Positions 1 through 8,377 of a DNA stretch of 64,000 nucleotides are shown in pieces. A program made the translations under genes and the position numbers. Below the pieces are notes generated by a model. That model was not told the DNA's origin and ran no database searches. It saw only the letters and a program-made list of their open reading frames with translations. Where the stretch lies: NCBI RefSeq assembly GCF_014647415.1, contig NZ_BMPD01000002.1, positions 524,324 to 588,323 of the forward strand, written 5' to 3'. Within the stretch, counting starts at the first letter, position 1, and each line of letters starts with the position of its first letter. The stretch comes from Haloarcula sebkhae (lineage in GTDB: Archaea; Halobacteriota; Halobacteria; Halobacteriales; Haloarculaceae).

Positions 1-434
1 TCGGCGATGTAGCATTCCGTTCCCATCAGCCAGTGGCTCCCGAGGAACATCGTGAACTCATCGTGTGCGAGGTTTTCGTTATCGAATTCGGTCGCCTGAT
101 AGTCCGCCATCGAATTAGTCAGCAGTTCGGAATGCCCCGTGAGTCCGCGCTGCATATCAGCGGTCACGAGCAGTGGGGTAATGCCGCTCTCGATTGTCCG
201 CACCGCCGTGGCAATATCGTCGTATGCGGGTGTTGGTGCTGTCTCATCGCCATGGACCAGTAACAACACCAATACATCCCGCTCGATAGCTGCGCCGAGT
301 TGCGGCACAAACTCATGGAGGGCCGATTTTGGGACCGCGATCGTGAGACTCTCCTCGGCACTGTCAATAAGTGAGTGCATCGCATCGATGACTGCCGACT
401 GGGTCTGATGGGTTTGCAGTCCCGATTGTGCCAT
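1..434 (-). CDS. TrmB-like C-terminal sensor domain protein (partial, runs off window)
   Basis: An open frame on the minus strand starts at ATG 434 and leaves the window at base 1 with no stop in about 144 codons. The protein begins MAQSGLQTHQTQSAVIDAMH and contains a Rossmann-like stretch (SLTIAVPKSALHEFVPQLG) followed by VLVLLLVHGDE. This resembles the C-terminal effector domain of haloarchaeal TrmB-family sugar-responsive regulators. The usual N-terminal winged helix is not in this frame, so this may be a stand-alone sensor domain. A TATA element 24 bp upstream supports the start and a leaderless transcript. The family call is by general pattern only; the frame itself is well supported. 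Confidence 0.55.
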   Translation of the reverse strand, partial: MAQSGLQTHQTQSAVIDAMHSLIDSAEESLTIAVPKSALHEFVPQLGAAIERDVLVLLLVHGDETAPTPAYDDIATAVRTIESGITPLLVTADMQRGLTGHSELLTNSMADYQATEFDNENLAHDEFTMFLGSHWLMGTECYIA

Positions 435-457
435 CAGCAGAGAATTCGGTGCCACGT

Positions 458-465
458 GTATAAAT
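458..465 (-). promoter_or_regulatory. TATA box for the TrmB-like gene
   Basis: On the minus strand the sequence reads GATTTATAC, ending about 24 bp before ATG 434. This is the usual spacing for a leaderless haloarchaeal transcript. Confidence 0.5.
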
Positions 466-545
466 CGTCCCCTGAATTCGGAGAGAGCGTCGCTGTGGCG
501 GGAAATGTCATCAGTGACGATAGTTAGGGTGTAACTTCTTTATGT

Positions 546-2126
546 ATGTATCTCCTCGGAAAGGTGATGAAGTCACAGCCCACCGTCCTGTTTGTCCGCA
601 GTCCAAGTCAGGACAGGGCCGCGATTTCGATGCTCCGGGACAGTGGTCTCACCGTTCACGAGTTCGACGGGGTTCGTGATTTGGAGTGTGCACTCGGCGA
701 TTATGACGCGGACTGCGTCGTCACGAACTGCGAAGTGGAGAACCTGGACGGGACGCAGTATCTCGGTGGGCTGACCGTTATCGAACGACTGCGGGAGAGC
801 CATCCCGAGCTCCCGGTGGTCCTTTTCGCTGAGGTGACAAACGGCGATATCGCCCGCGAAGCGTACAGCCGCGACGTGTTCGGCTACGTTCCGAGTACCG
901 TGAACGACGCCCACCAGCGACTGCTGGCACAGGTCGACGCCGCCGTCGCGTCCAGCCCCGCCCGCCAACGGGCGAACAAGCGAAAACAGCTCAACGAGGC
1001 CGTCCGGCTGGTCAATCAGGCCCTCGTCCGCTCACAGTCACGGATGGATATCGAACGCGATATCACGGCGGTTCTGGCGGGCACGGCTAGATACAGCGAG
1101 GCCTGTACGGTGACCTGTCAGCACGACAGACCGGTCGTTCGAGCGCTGGGGTCACAGCGTGACCACGTCTCCATCACTGCACCGGAACCGTTGCGGCGGG
1201 CCGAGTCGGAGGACCGACTGGTCGTTGCAGACATCGACCCAGCAACGGTCGCGGATGACACAGACGCACTGGAGACAGACTGTTCCCGAGTTCTCGCTGT
1301 CCCGCTGGTGTACGATGGGGCGTCGTACGGCGTCCTCGGAGTGTACGCCGACCGTGTCGATATCTTCGACACGGAAGAACAGGATACGTTCAGAGAGGTC
1401 GGCCACAATATCGCGCTGGCTATCGACGCGAGCCAGACGAAAGACGCGCTCCAGCAGCGGACGACGGAATTGGAACGACAGAAAGAGCGGCTCCGTGAGC
1501 TCGCACAGATCATCTCACACGAACTCCGGAACCCGCTTCAGGCAGCGATGGGACGGGTCGAACTGCTAGCCACTGAACACGCCGCCGAGGAGTTCGACGC
1601 CATCCAGCGCAGCCACACCCGTATGTCGTTTCTCATCGACGATCTCATGGAAATCGCTCGACAGGGCGGCAGACAGTACACCGTCGAGCCAGTCACGCTC
1701 TCCGACGTGATGGCGGACGCCTGGACGACGGTCGACACCGGTGGGTCGACCATCGAAATCGACTGTACCGAGACGATACTGGCCGATGGCAACCGGCTGT
1801 GTCAGCTTGCGGAAAACTTCTTCCGGCTCGCCATGGAGCAGGGCGACACCGGCAAAATAACCGTCACCGACACGGCTGACGGATTCGCCCTCGAATACGA
1901 CGGTGTCCCGCTGGAGGCGGGGAACAAAGGGCCGTTTGAACTCTATTACGCCTCCAGTGACGAGGGGGTCGGGCTCCACCTCGCCGTGATCCGGGAAATC
2001 GCACAGGGCCACGGGTGGGAAATCGCACAGGGCCACGGGTGGGAAATCGCCCTCTCCAACGAATCAACGGAGCGGGTCCGGCTGAACGTCACCGACGTCA
2101 AGCGGCCGGCAGCGAAAACCACGTAG
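546..2126 (+). CDS. Sensor histidine kinase: pseudo-receiver, GAF and HisKA/HATPase domains
   Basis: A 526-residue signalling protein. Residues 10-130 form a receiver-like domain, but the position of the phospho-acceptor Asp is Asn61 (DCVVTNCEVENLDG). Residues about 155-300 look like a GAF sensor domain. The H-box is SHELRNPLQ with His325, and the N-box region follows as AENFFRLAMEQG. The usual DxGxG box of the ATPase domain is poorly conserved. Near the C-terminus the octapeptide EIAQGHGW is repeated in tandem, encoded by a 24-nt duplication at 1993-2040. An internal ATG at 567 (MKSQPTVLF) is an equally plausible start. Whether the kinase still binds ATP is uncertain. Confidence 0.85.
   Translation: MYLLGKVMKSQPTVLFVRSPSQDRAAISMLRDSGLTVHEFDGVRDLECALGDYDADCVVTNCEVENLDGTQYLGGLTVIERLRESHPELPVVLFAEVTNGDIAREAYSRDVFGYVPSTVNDAHQRLLAQVDAAVASSPARQRANKRKQLNEAVRLVNQALVRSQSRMDIERDITAVLAGTARYSEACTVTCQHDRPVVRALGSQRDHVSITAPEPLRRAESEDRLVVADIDPATVADDTDALETDCSRVLAVPLVYDGASYGVLGVYADRVDIFDTEEQDTFREVGHNIALAIDASQTKDALQQRTTELERQKERLRELAQIISHELRNPLQAAMGRVELLATEHAAEEFDAIQRSHTRMSFLIDDLMEIARQGGRQYTVEPVTLSDVMADAWTTVDTGGSTIEIDCTETILADGNRLCQLAENFFRLAMEQGDTGKITVTDTADGFALEYDGVPLEAGNKGPFELYYASSDEGVGLHLAVIREIAQGHGWEIAQGHGWEIALSNESTERVRLNVTDVKRPAAKTT
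1993..2050 (+). repeat. 24-nt in-frame tandem duplication inside the histidine kinase gene
   Basis: Bases 1993-2016 and 2017-2040 are identical (starting GGGAAATCGCACAGG), followed by the first 10 nt of a third copy. The repeat preserves the reading frame and adds eight residues to the end of the ATPase domain. Confidence 0.95.
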
Positions 2127-2187
2127 CGACCCCGCCTCGCCGTACGTGACTCGAAACCGTATTTTGCATCCAGGCCGGAGTTGTGGT

Positions 2188-2748
2188 ATGGATCTTCAGG
2201 CTCGGTATCGCGTGCCAGCACTCACTGGCCTGTTGACGGTCGTGTCGCTCGCGCTCGTGTTCGGAGCCGTTCTCGGGGCGATTCCCCGATCGGCGCTCCC
2301 CGCTGCACCCGCGAGCGTTCTCGGGGCGATCCCCCACGCCAACGCCGTGGTCAGCGCCCTCGCTATCGGCACAATCGTCGGCGGTATCCGAGCGATCCGC
2401 CGCGGCGACGTCGCCCGACACCGGAAGCTGATGCTCTCCTCGTTCGGACTGTTCGCTCTGTTTCTCGTACTGTACCTCTACCGGATAACACTTGCAGGGC
2501 CGACGGACTTCACCGGGCCATCAGTCGTCGAGACATATTTTTACCTGCCCTTCCTCGCCGTCCACATCCTGCTTGCCATCATCGCCATCCCGGCGGTGTA
2601 CTACGTCTTGCTGCTGGCTTACACGTACCCCGCCTCGGAACTGTCGTCGACGAACCACCCGCGGGCCGGGAAACTGGCCGCAAGCCTGTGGCTGATCTCC
2701 TTCTCGATGGGTATCATCGTGTACGTGATGCTGTATCTGGTCTGGTAA
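2188..2748 (+). CDS. DUF420-type multi-pass membrane protein
   Basis: A 186-residue hydrophobic protein starting MDLQARYRVPALTGLLTV with about five membrane helices. The order of helices, the short HANAVVS segment after the first helix, the RRGDVARHRKLM loop and the C-terminal HPRAGKLAASLWLISFSMG helix fit the DUF420 family, sometimes linked to respiratory oxidase assembly; the exact function is unknown. The ATG at 2188 is preferred over an upstream ATG at 2146 because the extra 14 residues are polar and non-conserved in character. A TATTTT element lies about 28 bp upstream. Confidence 0.75.
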   Translation: MDLQARYRVPALTGLLTVVSLALVFGAVLGAIPRSALPAAPASVLGAIPHANAVVSALAIGTIVGGIRAIRRGDVARHRKLMLSSFGLFALFLVLYLYRITLAGPTDFTGPSVVETYFYLPFLAVHILLAIIAIPAVYYVLLLAYTYPASELSSTNHPRAGKLAASLWLISFSMGIIVYVMLYLVW

Positions 2749-2750
2749 GC

Positions 2751-3311
2751 TTACTCGCGCTCTGTTCGTAGCAGGCCGAACCACAACATGTCTCGCCACG
2801 CGCCGTCGAGATGCCACTCCGCCCGGTGGGTGCCTTCTTTCTTGAATCCCAGGCGTTCGACCACCGCGACGGAGCGGTCGTTTCCGCCCACAATCTTTGC
2901 CGACCATTTCCGGAGCGCCCGCTGGTCGAAGCCATACTGGACTAGCCTGCTCGCCGCCTCGGTGGCGTACCCCTGCCCCCAGGCGTCCGGGTCGAGCCAG
3001 TAGGCCAGTTCGGCTGTGCCCCGCTCCGGGTCGTGGTCCGTCATGGCGACAAGTCCGACCGGCTCGGTTCGGTCCTCGACTGGGCCCGGACTCCCGGCCG
3101 GGTCGACACAGACCAGCAGATGGACCGAGTCCTCATCGGAAAGCGTCTCTTTGTAGTAGGTCTCCATCTGGTCGCCGGTCGGCGGGCGGGCGTACGTCCC
3201 CAGCCCCCAGACCTTCTCGTCGTGAAAGACGCGCTGTATCCAGTCAAGGTCGTCTCGTTCCGGGGACCGGAGGGCGGTTCGATCGGTTGCGAGGAAGGAC
3301 GGCCCTGACAT
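2751..3311 (-). CDS. RimJ/RimL-type GNAT N-acetyltransferase
   Basis: A 186-residue protein (MSGPSFLATDRTALRSPERD) with the GNAT fold: the acetyl-CoA-binding loop is DPDAWGQGYATEAA and the C-terminal motif is VVERLGFKKEGTHRAEW. This arrangement is typical of the RimJ/RimL branch, which acetylates protein N-termini or small amines; the substrate here is not known. The inner ATG at 3311 is chosen because the family begins just before the R-S-P-E-R-D strand. The gene is convergent with the preceding membrane protein, with only 2 bp between stops. Confidence 0.8.
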   Translation of the reverse strand: MSGPSFLATDRTALRSPERDDLDWIQRVFHDEKVWGLGTYARPPTGDQMETYYKETLSDEDSVHLLVCVDPAGSPGPVEDRTEPVGLVAMTDHDPERGTAELAYWLDPDAWGQGYATEAASRLVQYGFDQRALRKWSAKIVGGNDRSVAVVERLGFKKEGTHRAEWHLDGAWRDMLWFGLLRTERE

Positions 3312-3367
3312 TGGCGACTCCTCGCTCGGACTGGGCAAAAATGTAGTGCTGTGCAGCACCGACGACG

Positions 3368-4810
3368 CTAGTCGTCGGCCGGGCTCGACTGCGTCCCGAT
3401 ATCCGGGCGGGCAACGTCCCGATCCGTCGCCTCGCCCTCGATATCGTAGGGATACTCGCCGGTGACACAGCCGAGACAGAGGTCAGTCCGGCTCGTCTCC
3501 AGCGTCTCCGCGATGGCGTCGATAGAGAGGTACGACAGCGAGTCCGCCTCGATTTCCTCGCGGATCTCGTCGACGGACTGGTTCCCAGCGATGAGTTCAT
3601 CGCGGGAGGCCATGTCGATGCCCATGTAACAGGGCGCGACGATTGGCGGCGCGCCGATGCGGACGTGGACTTCCTCGGCCCCGGCGTCTTTCAGCAACTT
3701 GATCAGTTGCGTCGAGGTGGTCCCGCGGACGATAGAGTCGTCGATGATGGTGACGCTTTTGCCCTCGATTGTGGACTTGATGGGGTTGAGCTTCAGCCGA
3801 ACGGCCCGCTCGCGTTCGTCCTGCGTCGGCATGATGAACGTGCGGCCGACGTACCGGTTTTTCATCAGCCCTTCGGCGAACTCGATGTCCGAGCCGTCGT
3901 CCTGTGCGGCCTCGGCGTACCCGGAAGCGAACGCGCGCCCGGAGTCCGGCACCGGCAACACCACGTCTGATTCGACACCGGACTCCTCCCAGAGTTTCCG
4001 GCCCAGTTCGCGCCGGACCTCGTAGACGAGGTTCTCGTCGATGGTTGAGTCCGGTCGCGCGAAGTAGACGTGTTCGAAGAAGCAATGGGCCGTGTTCTCG
4101 GGTTCGACGAGCTGATAGGTGTCGTAGCCGGTGCCGTCGGCGTGCAAGACGACGAGTTCGCCGGGTTTGACGTCCCGGATCAGTTCGCCGTCGAGCGTGT
4201 CGATGGCGGCCGACTCGGAAGCGAGGACGTAGCCGTCCTCGAGTTCCCCGATACACAGCGGTCGGTTCCCCTGCGGGTCGCGCACGCCGAGGACCGTCTC
4301 GTCGTGCATGATGGTCAGCGAGTACGACCCGTGGATGCGGTTCATCGTTCGCTTGACGGCCCGAACCAGATCCTCCTCGAGGAGATTACGCGCGAGGTCG
4401 TGGGCGATGACCTCGGTGTCGCCGTCGGACGTGAAGGCGTGGCCGAGGTCGGCCAGTTCGTCGCCGATCTCGTCGGCGTTGACGAGATTCCCGTTGTGGG
4501 ACAGGCCCAGCGACCCCGATTTGAACGAGACGGAGAACGGCTGGGCACAGCAGGCGTTGACGCTCCCGGCGGTTGGGTATCGGACGTGGCCGATACCGTT
4601 TGAGCCGTTGAGCGCCTCTAGATCGCCGGGGTCGAACGCGTCACCGACGAGTCCCATCTCGACGTGGCTGTACTGCTGGAACCCGTCGTGGGTGACGATA
4701 CCGGCCGATTCCTGGCCGCGGTGCTGGAGCGCGTACAAGGAGTAGTAAAGCGGTCGGGCGGCGTCACGGTCCTCCAGAGAGATGCCAACAACGCCGCACT
4801 TCTCGTGCAT
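3368..4810 (-). CDS. purF: Amidophosphoribosyltransferase
   Basis: Catalyses the first committed step of purine synthesis, making 5-phosphoribosylamine from PRPP and glutamine. The 480-residue protein starts MHEKCGVVGI; Cys5 becomes the N-terminal nucleophile of the Ntn glutaminase domain after removal of a very short propeptide. The C-terminal half has the PRPP-binding motif VTIIDDSIVRGTTS and a C-terminal CLGCVTGEYPY segment. ATG 4810 places the Cys correctly; the upstream extension to 4849 would bury it. It lies 14 bp downstream of rpl37e and is probably cotranscribed with lsm and rpl37e, an arrangement common in haloarchaea. Confidence 0.96.
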   Translation of the reverse strand: MHEKCGVVGISLEDRDAARPLYYSLYALQHRGQESAGIVTHDGFQQYSHVEMGLVGDAFDPGDLEALNGSNGIGHVRYPTAGSVNACCAQPFSVSFKSGSLGLSHNGNLVNADEIGDELADLGHAFTSDGDTEVIAHDLARNLLEEDLVRAVKRTMNRIHGSYSLTIMHDETVLGVRDPQGNRPLCIGELEDGYVLASESAAIDTLDGELIRDVKPGELVVLHADGTGYDTYQLVEPENTAHCFFEHVYFARPDSTIDENLVYEVRRELGRKLWEESGVESDVVLPVPDSGRAFASGYAEAAQDDGSDIEFAEGLMKNRYVGRTFIMPTQDERERAVRLKLNPIKSTIEGKSVTIIDDSIVRGTTSTQLIKLLKDAGAEEVHVRIGAPPIVAPCYMGIDMASRDELIAGNQSVDEIREEIEADSLSYLSIDAIAETLETSRTDLCLGCVTGEYPYDIEGEATDRDVARPDIGTQSSPADD

Positions 4811-4824
4811 TTGTGTTGGGTGTG

Positions 4825-4998
4825 TTATTCGCCCGCTTTCGACTGCCACTCGTAGTCACGCCGCTTGGCCGACTTGCCGAAACCGCACGACGAGCAGACC
4901 TTCTTTTTCGTGTGATACGACTTTTCACCACACCGTCGACACTTCGTGTGCGTCGTGGTGTTTTTCTTGCCCTGACTCGGAGTTCCTGCGCCAGTCAT
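4825..4998 (-). CDS. rpl37e: Large ribosomal subunit protein eL37 (L37e)
   Basis: A 57-residue basic zinc-ribbon ribosomal protein: [20 protein letters not shown], then [20 protein letters not shown] with the two Cys-x2-Cys pairs that bind zinc, ending in [16 protein letters not shown]. Length and motif match archaeal L37e. Its ATG overlaps the stop codon of the upstream LSm gene (ATGA), so the two are translationally coupled. It is strongly basic among acidic neighbours, as expected for an rRNA-binding protein. Confidence 0.95.
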
Positions 4999-5177
4999 GG
5001 AGTAATTGAGACGACGTTATCGCCGCGTATAATCGTTGTGTCTTCATCCTCGACGACGAGGTTCATGTGTTGGTCGTAGCCAGTGAGTTCCCCCTCGAAC
5101 AGTTCGCCACCCTTCAGCTGTACGGTGACTGTCTCACCGAGGGACGCTTCGAGTACATCTAGCGGTCGTCCACTCAT
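4995..5177 (-). CDS. lsm: Sm-like RNA-binding protein (LSm)
   Basis: A 60-residue single Sm domain. The Sm1 motif is [19 protein letters not shown] followed by [20 protein letters not shown], and the Sm2 motif is [10 protein letters not shown]. Archaeal LSm proteins form heptameric rings that bind U-rich RNA and take part in RNA metabolism. It heads a compact operon with rpl37e (4-nt overlap) and purF. The short domain, with reduced loop 4, is usual for haloarchaeal LSm. Confidence 0.95.
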
Positions 5178-5248
5178 GTACGGTTTGGATAGTGATGGCC
5201 GCTTAAACGTACCGTTTGTCTGATGGCACGTGAGACCGTGCCGCTATC

Positions 5249-6307
5249 CTACACGTCGACGCTAAACGGCGCTCGCTCGGCCGCTCGGACGGCGAAGCCA
5301 GCGAGCAGGTCTGCAAGCGTGTCGAGGTCGTCGGGATCGATGACCTCGACCGGCGTGTGCATGTAGCGGTTCGGCAGCCCGACGTTGACCGATGGAATCC
5401 CACCACGTGAGGTGTAGAATGCGTCCGCATCGGTCCCGGTTCGAGTGCCCGCCGCCTGCAACTGGATATCGATGTCCTCGGCCTCGCTCGTCTCTCGAAG
5501 AGCGTCGACGGCGACCGGATGGTTCGCGCTCCCGCGGGCGACGACCGGTCCCTCGCCGAGATCCACACCCGTCGCGGCCTTGCCGGGCGAACCCGGTGCG
5601 TCTGTTGCGTGCGTCACGTCCGCCGCGATGGCCACGTCCGGCGCGAGGTCGAACCCGACCATCTTCGCCCCCTGTACGCCGACTTCCTCCTGTACTGTCG
5701 AGACAGCGTACACCGTCGCGTCCGGGTCTGATTCTGCCGCGCGGCGGAGGCCCTCGGCGGCCGCCCAGATACCGATACGGTTGTCCATCCCCCGTGCGGC
5801 AAGGCGGCCGTTCTCCAGTTCGCTCAGCGTCTGGACGAACGTCACTGGGTCGCCGCGGTCGACGAGTGATTCCACCTCGTCGCCGTCCGCTGCACCCACG
5901 TCGACGTACTGTTCGGAGATTTCGGGGACCGAATCGTCGTCCGAATCCCGGAGGTGAATCGCGGTCTGTCCCACGACGCCCGAGACGGGGCCGTCTGCCG
6001 TGTGAATGGTGACGTGTTGCCCGCGGGAGACGGTCTTGTCAGAGCCGCCGATGCGGCCCAGTTTGACGAAGCCGTCGTCCGTGAAGTCTCGAACGATGAA
6101 CCCGATTTCGTCACCGTGGCCCGCGAGCGCAACGGTCGTATCGCCGCCCTCGACCTTCGCGACGGCGTTCCCGTAGTCGTCCGTTCGGACCTCGTCGGCG
6201 AACTCGCTGACGTAGTCGAGCCACACCCGCTGGCTGTCGGCCTCGTATCCAGACGGGCCGGGCGTTGTCAGCAGCGATTCGAGAAACTCTCGTCGTCGTG
6301 TGTCCAT
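5249..6307 (-). CDS. M42 family zinc aminopeptidase / endoglucanase-like
   Basis: A 352-residue protein starting MDTRRREFLESLLTTPGPSG. It has the M42/M20-type dinuclear metal site: AGHGDEIGFIV near residue 65, ARGMDNRIG, the catalytic STVQEEVGVQGAK, then DVTHATDAPG and a C-terminal VGLPNRYMHTPVE that supplies the last His. Such enzymes are cytosolic, often large tetrahedral aminopeptidases that degrade peptides. ATG 6307 is chosen because the family begins at this helix. The 24 upstream codons do not resemble the family. Confidence 0.9.
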   Translation of the reverse strand: MDTRRREFLESLLTTPGPSGYEADSQRVWLDYVSEFADEVRTDDYGNAVAKVEGGDTTVALAGHGDEIGFIVRDFTDDGFVKLGRIGGSDKTVSRGQHVTIHTADGPVSGVVGQTAIHLRDSDDDSVPEISEQYVDVGAADGDEVESLVDRGDPVTFVQTLSELENGRLAARGMDNRIGIWAAAEGLRRAAESDPDATVYAVSTVQEEVGVQGAKMVGFDLAPDVAIAADVTHATDAPGSPGKAATGVDLGEGPVVARGSANHPVAVDALRETSEAEDIDIQLQAAGTRTGTDADAFYTSRGGIPSVNVGLPNRYMHTPVEVIDPDDLDTLADLLAGFAVRAAERAPFSVDV

Positions 6308-6420
6308 ACACGAGATAATTGCCCCGTGGTCATGAAAACAACGGACGGCATACGGTCTAGGACATCTCAGCGTGGCCATGGTACCGCCACGGCTAATAGT
6401 CGGGGCGTCGAACTGTTAGT

Positions 6421-6699
6421 ATGGCAGAATTCACCTTCCTCGAAGTACATCTCGACGGTGCGGAGTTCACTGCGAACGCTCCGTTCAGCGCTGGCGACGA
6501 TGACGACGAATCAGACAGCAAATCACAGTGGTCGCGGACGGACGGGTCGAGCAACGAAACAGATACAGAAGACGGCAGCGGCCCCAGTGTCGGTCGCCTC
6601 GCGCTCGCGGTGCTCGGTGTCGTCGCAGTTGTCGCGCTCGTTCTGCGCCTGTATCTCGCCGGGTCAGAAGACGCTGATGACAGCGACGTCGACCTGTAG
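6421..6699 (+). CDS. Small acidic protein with one C-terminal membrane helix
   Basis: A 92-residue protein of unknown function. The first 55 residues are soluble and very acidic (MAEFTFLEVHLDGAEFTANA then a D/E/S-rich linker). Residues about 57-83 form one membrane helix (VGRLALAVLGVVAVVALVLR), followed by a short acidic tail. The frame has clear halophilic codon and amino-acid use. It lies between the M42 peptidase (divergent) and the zinc protease gene (same strand). Confidence 0.7.
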   Translation: MAEFTFLEVHLDGAEFTANAPFSAGDDDDESDSKSQWSRTDGSSNETDTEDGSGPSVGRLALAVLGVVAVVALVLRLYLAGSEDADDSDVDL

Positions 6700-6783
6700 C
6701 GGATAGGTCTCGCTCTCGAACCGAACGCGGGGAGTCGTTTTTACAGGGAGAAGGCCTATTTTCTCCCGCCACATTTCAGGCGT

Positions 6784-7734
6784 ATGGGAATATACCACAG
6801 CGTTCAGGCTGTCGCCGGCGCGACCGGCGACGGCCCTATCGACTGGAGTGCCGTCGCCGACGCCGCGAAGGGCGCGACGGATACGGGCGACCTCACCGTC
6901 GAGACGCCCGAACGCGACGGCTACGCGACCGACGTTCGGGACGCCAGGGATCGCGTCCGGGAGGTCGGCGAACTCGCCTTTGACCTGCCCGAAACCGTCG
7001 AGATCCAGAACCGCCACCACTGGATCGATGCCAACGTCGCCACGTTCAGTCGCGTGATGGAGCCGATCGAACAACAGGCCGAGTACATCCCCGGTATCGC
7101 CCGCGTGGTCAACACCGGATCGATGGCCGTTGCACTCTCGTTTCTGGGGAACAACGTCCTGGGCCAGTACGACCCCGTCCTGCTCGCGGACAACGACGCC
7201 CACGCACTGTACTTCGTGCGTCCCAACATCCACCGGGTCGCCGATCAGTTGAACGTCGAGCGGGACCGGTTCCGCCGCTGGATCGCGTTCCACGAGGTCA
7301 CGCACGCGGCGGAGTTCGGTGCGGCCCCGTGGCTCTCGGACCACCTCGAAACGGCGATGGAGGACGCCATCGACAATCTCACCGACGGCAACATCGATCG
7401 GGCGACGCTTGGCGAACTCGATACGACGATGACTGCCGTCGAGGGCTACGCGGAACTGCTGATGGACCGTGCCTTCGACGACGAGTACGACGACCTGCGG
7501 CGGAAAGTCGACGAGCGCCGGCAGGGACGTGGCCCCATCGCGTCGCTCATGCGCCGACTCCTCGGCCTCGGGATGAAACGGCAGCAGTACGAACGCGGGA
7601 AGGCGTTTTTCGACACAGTCGCCGATGCCCGCGGCGTCGCTGCGGCGGGGCGCGTCTGGGACTCACCGGACACCCTGCCCACCGAAGACGAGATAGAGAC
7701 GCCGACGCTGTGGATCGACCGCGTCGACCCCTGA
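6784..7734 (+). CDS. Zinc-dependent metalloprotease-like protein (DUF2342 / F420-associated family)
   Basis: A 316-residue protein (MGIYHSVQAVAGATGD) with a zincin motif HEVTH at residues 170-174 within WIAFHEVTHAAEFGAAPWL. The flanking FVRPNIHRVADQLNVERDRF helix and the C-terminal GKAFFDTVADARGV segment match the uncharacterised family often annotated as coenzyme F420 biosynthesis-associated or DUF2342. Proteolytic activity is inferred from the motif only; no substrate is known. No signal peptide is seen, so it is probably cytosolic. Confidence 0.85.
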   Translation: MGIYHSVQAVAGATGDGPIDWSAVADAAKGATDTGDLTVETPERDGYATDVRDARDRVREVGELAFDLPETVEIQNRHHWIDANVATFSRVMEPIEQQAEYIPGIARVVNTGSMAVALSFLGNNVLGQYDPVLLADNDAHALYFVRPNIHRVADQLNVERDRFRRWIAFHEVTHAAEFGAAPWLSDHLETAMEDAIDNLTDGNIDRATLGELDTTMTAVEGYAELLMDRAFDDEYDDLRRKVDERRQGRGPIASLMRRLLGLGMKRQQYERGKAFFDTVADARGVAAAGRVWDSPDTLPTEDEIETPTLWIDRVDP

Positions 7735-7770
7735 AACCGCTACAGCACGCTACGCGGTCCCGCAGAACGC

Positions 7771-8301
7771 TTATTTCTCCGGTTCTTCCACAGGCGCTTC
7801 GATCTTCGCGACGTCGAGGAGGATTTCGCTGTTCGATTCGTCGACCGCGACGACCGTCCCGGCGACGACGAGCTTCGAGATCGGCGTCGGGCCGAGAATG
7901 ACCGCCTGACTCTCGCTGAAGTCCTGAACCGAGCTCTGGAGGTGGAACCGGGCGCGGCACTTCTCCGGGTCGTGGACGTTTGTGAAGTTGATTTCCTCGA
8001 CGGTGACGTCGACGCGCTCGTAGTCGTGGGCGACGACGACGCTCTCGGCCTCGTCGATCTGCTGGCGGTCGATTGCGTCGAATGCCTCGGACGTCGGCTT
8101 GTACCCACCCGTCGGGCCGGGAATACCCTCGACGAGTCCCAGCGAGGTCAGACTCTGCATCTGGTTCCGTACCGTTCCGGGGTTCCGGTCGATCTCCTCT
8201 GCGATTGTCTCGCCGGTAACTGCCTCACCGGTCTGTTGATACCTGTTTACCAGCGTCGTAAGCATCGTTCGCTGGCTGTTGTTCAGATCGATGCTAACCA
8301 T
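7771..8301 (-). CDS. Winged-helix transcriptional regulator with C-terminal beta domain
   Basis: A 176-residue protein. Residues 1-75 form a winged helix (MVSIDLNNSQRTMLTTLVNR, then GETIAEEIDRNPGTVRNQMQ and the wing GPTGGYKPT). Residues 80-165 form a beta-rich domain (VVVAHDYERVDVTVEEINFT) that may bind a ligand or mediate dimerisation. This two-domain protein is widespread in haloarchaea without a known target. It ends 36 bp from the convergent protease gene. Confidence 0.8.
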   Translation of the reverse strand: MVSIDLNNSQRTMLTTLVNRYQQTGEAVTGETIAEEIDRNPGTVRNQMQSLTSLGLVEGIPGPTGGYKPTSEAFDAIDRQQIDEAESVVVAHDYERVDVTVEEINFTNVHDPEKCRARFHLQSSVQDFSESQAVILGPTPISKLVVAGTVVAVDESNSEILLDVAKIEAPVEEPEK

Positions 8302-8377
8302 ACCGGTGTGTATCGGGAGCGGCTACTTATCCCATTGGGTTCACTCATTTGAACGCCGGTCGAACTCACAGACGGGG

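Noticed and set aside
3665-4603. Long plus-strand open frames opposite purF
   Set aside because: They are antisense shadows; their protein sequences are Arg/Ser-rich with no family features, while purF on the minus strand is complete.
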